The notes under the pieces are model-generated. The model ran no database searches and was not told the origin of the DNA. It saw only the letters and a list, made by a program, of their open reading frames with translations. From assembly GCF_010994095.1 (NCBI RefSeq), contig NZ_WJYO01000007.1, positions 248,001 to 312,000 of the forward strand: 64,000 nt of DNA, in the 5' to 3' direction. Below, piece after piece: positions 61,022-64,000 of the stretch (its first letter is position 1; each line of letters begins with the position of its first letter). The position numbers and the translations under genes are program-made. Origin of the DNA: Mumia xiangluensis. Its GTDB lineage: Bacteria > Actinomycetota > Actinomycetes > Propionibacteriales > Nocardioidaceae.

Positions 61022-61327
61022 TCATGCGTCGGACCTCTGCAACGTCGCCCACAGCCCGTACTCGTGCATCGCCTGCACGTGACGCTCCATCTCCTCGCGC
61101 GGTCCGGTGGCGACGACGGCCCTGCCGTCGTTGTGCACCTTCATCATCAGCTCGTGCGCCTTCTCGTCGGCATAGCCGAAGTACGACTTGAACACGTACG
61201 CGACGTAGGACATCAGGTTGACCGGATCGTTCCAGACGATCGTCACCCAGGGACGGTCCAGCTCGGTGACCTCGTCGGTCTCCGGCTGGTCGACCTCGAT
61301 CGGGGCTGGGCTGCTCACCCGGCCCAT
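61022..61327 (-). CDS. clpS: ATP-dependent Clp protease adaptor ClpS
   Basis: A 101-residue adaptor delivering N-degron substrates to ClpC/ClpA-Clp[60 protein letters not shown] contains the NDPVNxMxYV substrate pocket and VHNDG. ATG 61327 or GTG 61318; a CACAAT hexamer overlapping the ATG would favour the GTG in a leaderless transcript. First gene of clpS-DUF2017-2H. Confidence 0.93.
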   Translation of the reverse strand: MGRVSSPAPIEVDQPETDEVTELDRPWVTIVWNDPVNLMSYVAYVFKSYFGYADEKAHELMMKVHNDGRAVVATGPREEMERHVQAMHEYGLWATLQRSDA

Positions 61328-61385
61328 TGTGGCGCACGTGCAAACCGCTTCCGCCTGACCCCGCGCTGCTGCTGTGATACATGGC

Positions 61386-62675
61386 ATGAGACGGACGTCG
61401 GCCCTGCTGCCCGCTGCTGCGCTGATCGGCGGGAGCCTGGTCCTCGCGACACCGTCGACCGTCTCAGCCGCTCCACCGACCATCGCGCCGGCGCCCGACC
61501 GGGTGATCGCGGGCGCCGCGACCGGGCTGCAACGCCCGATCGGTCTCGCCCTCGGTCCCGACGGGCGGCTGTTCGTCAGCAACATGGCTTCCACCCCGAC
61601 ACCGGGATCGGTGAGAGCGTTCGCGCCCGCCGCGTCCGGCAACGTACCTGCCGTCGCCGTCCTCGACTCGACTTCGCCCGGGATGAGCTTCCTCACCAAG
61701 CCGGCCGGCATCGCCGTGGGGCCCGACGGCCTCCTTCACATGGCGGCCTACAACGACAACGCCATCCGTACCTTCACCGTGCCCGCGACGGGCACCGGCT
61801 TCGCCGTGCAGTCGGGGATCGGCGCGGCGACCCTGATCTCCGCACCCAACGACCTCGCACTCACGTCGCCGACGAGCTTCTGGGTCGCCAGCGGCGGCAC
61901 CGACGAGGTCGTGCGCCTCGACGTCGGATCGACGACCCGCCTGCGGACGCTCGACACGCCTGCGCCGATGGGACTCGCCGTGCACGGGACGTCCCTGTAC
62001 GTGAGCGGCGGCAACGGGACCTCCCCGTACGTCAAGGTCTTCTCCGCGGGGACCAGCGGGTCCGCATCACCGTCGCGGACGATCTCGGGGCCGGCGACGG
62101 GCCTCGACAACGTCTGGGGTCTCACCGTCGACCGGTACGGCCGGACGTACGTCGCGAACGGCGGCGACGACTCGATCCGCGTGTTCGCTGCGGGCGCGAC
62201 CGGCAACGTCGCGCCGACCGTCGTTCTCCAGGGAGCGGCGACACAGCTGGACAGTCCGTCGGACGTGATGCTGGACGGTGCGGGACGCATCTGGGTGGCC
62301 AACGACACGGTGCCCGGCACGGTGCTCCGGTTCGCGGCGCTCGCCGCGCCGCCGACGCCGGTTCCAGCGCCACCGCGGACCACGGCGCCGTCCACGCCTC
62401 GTGCGCTCAAGGTCTCGGGCAAGGTCACCGCACGCAAGCGTGTCGTCCGCTGGAAGGCTCCCGCGCGCAACGGCGGCAGCCGCATCCTGCGCTACCGCGT
62501 CGTGGTCAAGAAGGGCAAGAAGACCCTGCTCGTCCGGACCGTCTCCGCCTCCCGACGCACGCTCGTCGTCAAGCGCGCCAAGCTCCGTGCGGGCAAGCTC
62601 ACGGTCCGCGTCCGCGCGGTCAACGCCAAGGGCGGCAGCCCCTACGCGGTGAAGCGGTTCCGGGTGCGACGCTAG
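61386..62675 (+). CDS. Secreted NHL/YncE-type beta-propeller with C-terminal Fn3-like domain
   Basis: A 429-residue exported protein. Signal peptide (residues 1-32, ending TVSAAPP). Repeats of about 50 residues such as [39 protein letters not shown] and [38 protein letters not shown] build a six-bladed-type propeller (33-320). A Pro/Thr linker leads to a C-terminal fibronectin-III-like, strongly basic domain (345-429). Divergent from clpS. No enzyme motif; likely wall-associated. Confidence 0.8.
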   Translation: MRRTSALLPAAALIGGSLVLATPSTVSAAPPTIAPAPDRVIAGAATGLQRPIGLALGPDGRLFVSNMASTPTPGSVRAFAPAASGNVPAVAVLDSTSPGMSFLTKPAGIAVGPDGLLHMAAYNDNAIRTFTVPATGTGFAVQSGIGAATLISAPNDLALTSPTSFWVASGGTDEVVRLDVGSTTRLRTLDTPAPMGLAVHGTSLYVSGGNGTSPYVKVFSAGTSGSASPSRTISGPATGLDNVWGLTVDRYGRTYVANGGDDSIRVFAAGATGNVAPTVVLQGAATQLDSPSDVMLDGAGRIWVANDTVPGTVLRFAALAAPPTPVPAPPRTTAPSTPRALKVSGKVTARKRVVRWKAPARNGGSRILRYRVVVKKGKKTLLVRTVSASRRTLVVKRAKLRAGKLTVRVRAVNAKGGSPYAVKRFRVRR

Positions 62676-62684
62676 GAGCCGCAC

Positions 62685-62690
62685 TACGCT
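62685..62690 (+). promoter_or_regulatory. -10 hexamer, leaderless promoter of pncB
   Basis: TACGCT, GGCGCC, then GTG 62697. Confidence 0.5.
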
Positions 62691-62696
62691 GGCGCC

Positions 62697-64000
62697 GTGA
62701 CTCCCACGGACCACGCTGCGCTGCCCACCGACCACACTGCGCTGCTCACCGACCACACTGCGCTGCTCACCGACCACTACGAGCTGACCATGCTGCAGGC
62801 GTCGCTGACCGACGGCGCAGCGGACCGCCGCTCGGTGTTCGAGCTGTTCGCCCGACGCCTTCCCGGTGGGAGGCGCTACGGCGTCGTAGCCGGGGTCGGG
62901 CGGGTCCTCGACGCCATCGAGCGCTTCCGGTTCGCCGACGACGACCTCGCGTTCCTGCGCGAGAACGCCGTGGTCGACGGACCGACGCTGGACTGGCTCG
63001 CCGACTACCGGTTCCGCGGGAATGTCTGGGGATACCCGGAGGGCGAGGTGTACTTCCCGCAGTCCCCCGTCCTCGTCGTCGAGGGCACCTTCGGCGAGGC
63101 GGTGCTGCTGGAGACGGTGCTCCTGTCGATCCTCAACCACGACTCCGCGATCGCGTCGGCGGCGGCGCGGATGATCGGTGCCGCGGACGGACGTCCGTGC
63201 ATCGAGATGGGGTCGCGCCGCACGCACGAGGCCGCAGCGGTCGCCTCGGCGCGGGCCGCGTACGTCGCGGGCTTCGCGACGACGTCCAACCTCGAGGCGG
63301 GACGCCGGTACGGCATCCCGACCACGGGCACGTCGGCCCACTCGTTCACGCTCCTGCACGACACCGAGCGCGACGCGTTCACCGCCCAGGTCGCCTCGCT
63401 CGGCACGGGGACGACGCTGCTCGTCGACACCTACGACGTGGCCGAGGCCGTGCGGGTCGGGATCGAGGTCGCCGGCCCCGGCCTGGGCGCCGTACGCCTC
63501 GACTCCGGCGACCTGCCCTCCCTCGCCGCCCAGGTACGCCGTCAGCTCAACAGCCTCGGCGCCACCGGCACCAAGATCGTGGTGACCAGCGACCTCGACG
63601 AGTTCGCGATCGCCGGCCTGGCCGCGGCGCCCGTCGACGGGTACGGCGTCGGCACCTCGCTCGTCACCGGCTCGGGACACCCGACCTGCGGCTTCGTCTA
63701 CAAGCTGGTCGCGCGCGCCGACGGGCTCGGCCCCGACGCGACGATGGTGTCGGTGGCGAAGGCCAGCAAGGACAAGATCTCGATCGGCGGCCGCAAGTAC
63801 GCGCTGCGCCGGCTCGACGGCCGCGGTACGGCGAGCGCCGAGGTCCTGGGCATCGGCGAGCCGCCGCACAGCGACGACAACGATCGCCCGCTGCTCGTCC
63901 CGCTCGTCGAGTCGGGCCGCCGCGTCCACGACGAGCCGCTGCAGGTCGCCCGCGACCGGCTCCGTACGTCGCTCGCCGAGCTACCCTTGCAGGCTCGGCA
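62697..64000 (+). CDS. pncB: Nicotinate phosphoribosyltransferase, truncated by the window end
   Basis: 434 codons are visible of a gene leaving the right edge. It converts nicotinate and PRPP to nicotinate mononucleotide in NAD salvage. LTDHYELTMLQASL (substrate site), RRLPGGRRYGVVAG, ETVLLSILNHDSAIASAAARM, EMGSRRTHEAAAVASARAAYVAGFATTSN, GTSAHSF and VRLDSGDLPSL are family blocks. The usual protein begins at LLTDHYELT; here three extra heptads (TDHAALP, TDHTALL, TDHTALL) precede it. Leaderless GTG start. Same clpS-side location as mycobacterial pncB1. Confidence 0.95.
   Translation, partial: MTPTDHAALPTDHTALLTDHTALLTDHYELTMLQASLTDGAADRRSVFELFARRLPGGRRYGVVAGVGRVLDAIERFRFADDDLAFLRENAVVDGPTLDWLADYRFRGNVWGYPEGEVYFPQSPVLVVEGTFGEAVLLETVLLSILNHDSAIASAAARMIGAADGRPCIEMGSRRTHEAAAVASARAAYVAGFATTSNLEAGRRYGIPTTGTSAHSFTLLHDTERDAFTAQVASLGTGTTLLVDTYDVAEAVRVGIEVAGPGLGAVRLDSGDLPSLAAQVRRQLNSLGATGTKIVVTSDLDEFAIAGLAAAPVDGYGVGTSLVTGSGHPTCGFVYKLVARADGLGPDATMVSVAKASKDKISIGGRKYALRRLDGRGTASAEVLGIGEPPHSDDNDRPLLVPLVESGRRVHDEPLQVARDRLRTSLAELPLQAR
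62706..62778 (+). repeat. 21-bp tandem duplication at the pncB 5' end
   Basis: Units begin at 62706, 62727, 62748 and (partial) 62769. Units two and three are identical and the first differs at three positions. Each encodes TDHxALx, copying the conserved start of the enzyme. Confidence 0.9.

Noticed and set aside
62067-63929. Minus-strand frame opposite pncB
   Set aside because: pncB family motifs run through the whole plus-strand region.

Overview
The window is chromosomal DNA of a high-GC actinobacterium. The G/C-rich third codon positions, many GTG starts, divergent regulator/enzyme pairs, an F420:NADPH reductase, GpgS/FolP2 neighbours and a mycobacterial-type mec-cysO-cysM-murI-rph-rdgB neighbourhood all point to Actinomycetota. 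A member of the Nocardioidaceae/Propionibacteriales is my best guess (inference only). No transposase, integrase, phage gene, CRISPR array or rRNA was seen. One tRNA is present, tRNA-Leu(UAG).

Layout. 1-1446: truncated secreted GH43 gene, a repeat-filled gap and a TetR gene. 1.5-9.2 kb: a catabolic cassette (QuiC dehydroshikimate dehydratase, LacI repressor, TRAP transporter DctQ-DctM, shikimate dehydrogenase-like enzyme, DctP, phosphotriesterase-family hydrolase) that looks like uptake and conversion of shikimate/quinate-type cyclitols to protocatechuate; it ends in a phased repeat array and a strong hairpin. 9.4-13.4 kb: SHOCT protein, NAD-dependent reductase, truncated globin + flavohemoglobin pair, DivIVA-like protein. 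13.7-17.7 kb: gpgS-folP2, an LigB-like protein, RibD-like reductase, F420:NADPH reductase. 17.9-33.3 kb: a mosaic of single enzymes and regulators (lysine-rich coiled coil, GNATs, monooxygenases, GH15, nitroreductase, LpqH-like lipoprotein, TetR/MpaB, PAP2/MFS/TetR, LhgO/racemase-like, secreted EEP protein). 33.4-50.8 kb: gdhA, a second EEP protein, methyltransferase/HxlR, epoxide hydrolase/MarR, nucleosidase, YihY/YtxH, PaaI/HxlR, lactate dehydrogenase, a DUF3618-GroES-FUSC operon, Bcp peroxiredoxin, tRNA-Leu, sigma factor with membrane partner, AraC/VOC, TrmL-type methyltransferase. 50.8-64 kb: housekeeping block rdgB, rph, MBL hydrolase, murI, cysM, cysO, mec, 2H phosphoesterase, DUF2017, clpS and pncB (cut by the window end), in the same relative order as the M. 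tuberculosis Rv1330c-Rv1341 region. A DinB-like gene and two envelope/secreted genes sit between murI and cysM.

Gene expression. About twenty genes have a TANNNT hexamer 6-8 nt upstream of the start codon with no Shine-Dalgarno between, the signature of leaderless transcripts; this was used to choose starts. Several regulators have clear palindromes over their own or divergent promoters: LacI (two concentric dyads), TetR/MFS, TetR/MpaB, MarR and HxlR. Strong hairpin terminators follow several transcription units.

The most unusual observations are the TRAP/QuiC/phosphotriesterase cassette with its concentric operator, three separate 21-bp-period repeats, a CysO ending GGSR rather than GG, a hairpin that masks the nitroreductase ribosome binding site, and a leaderless 8-codon upstream ORF at the TetR gene at 28.8 kb.
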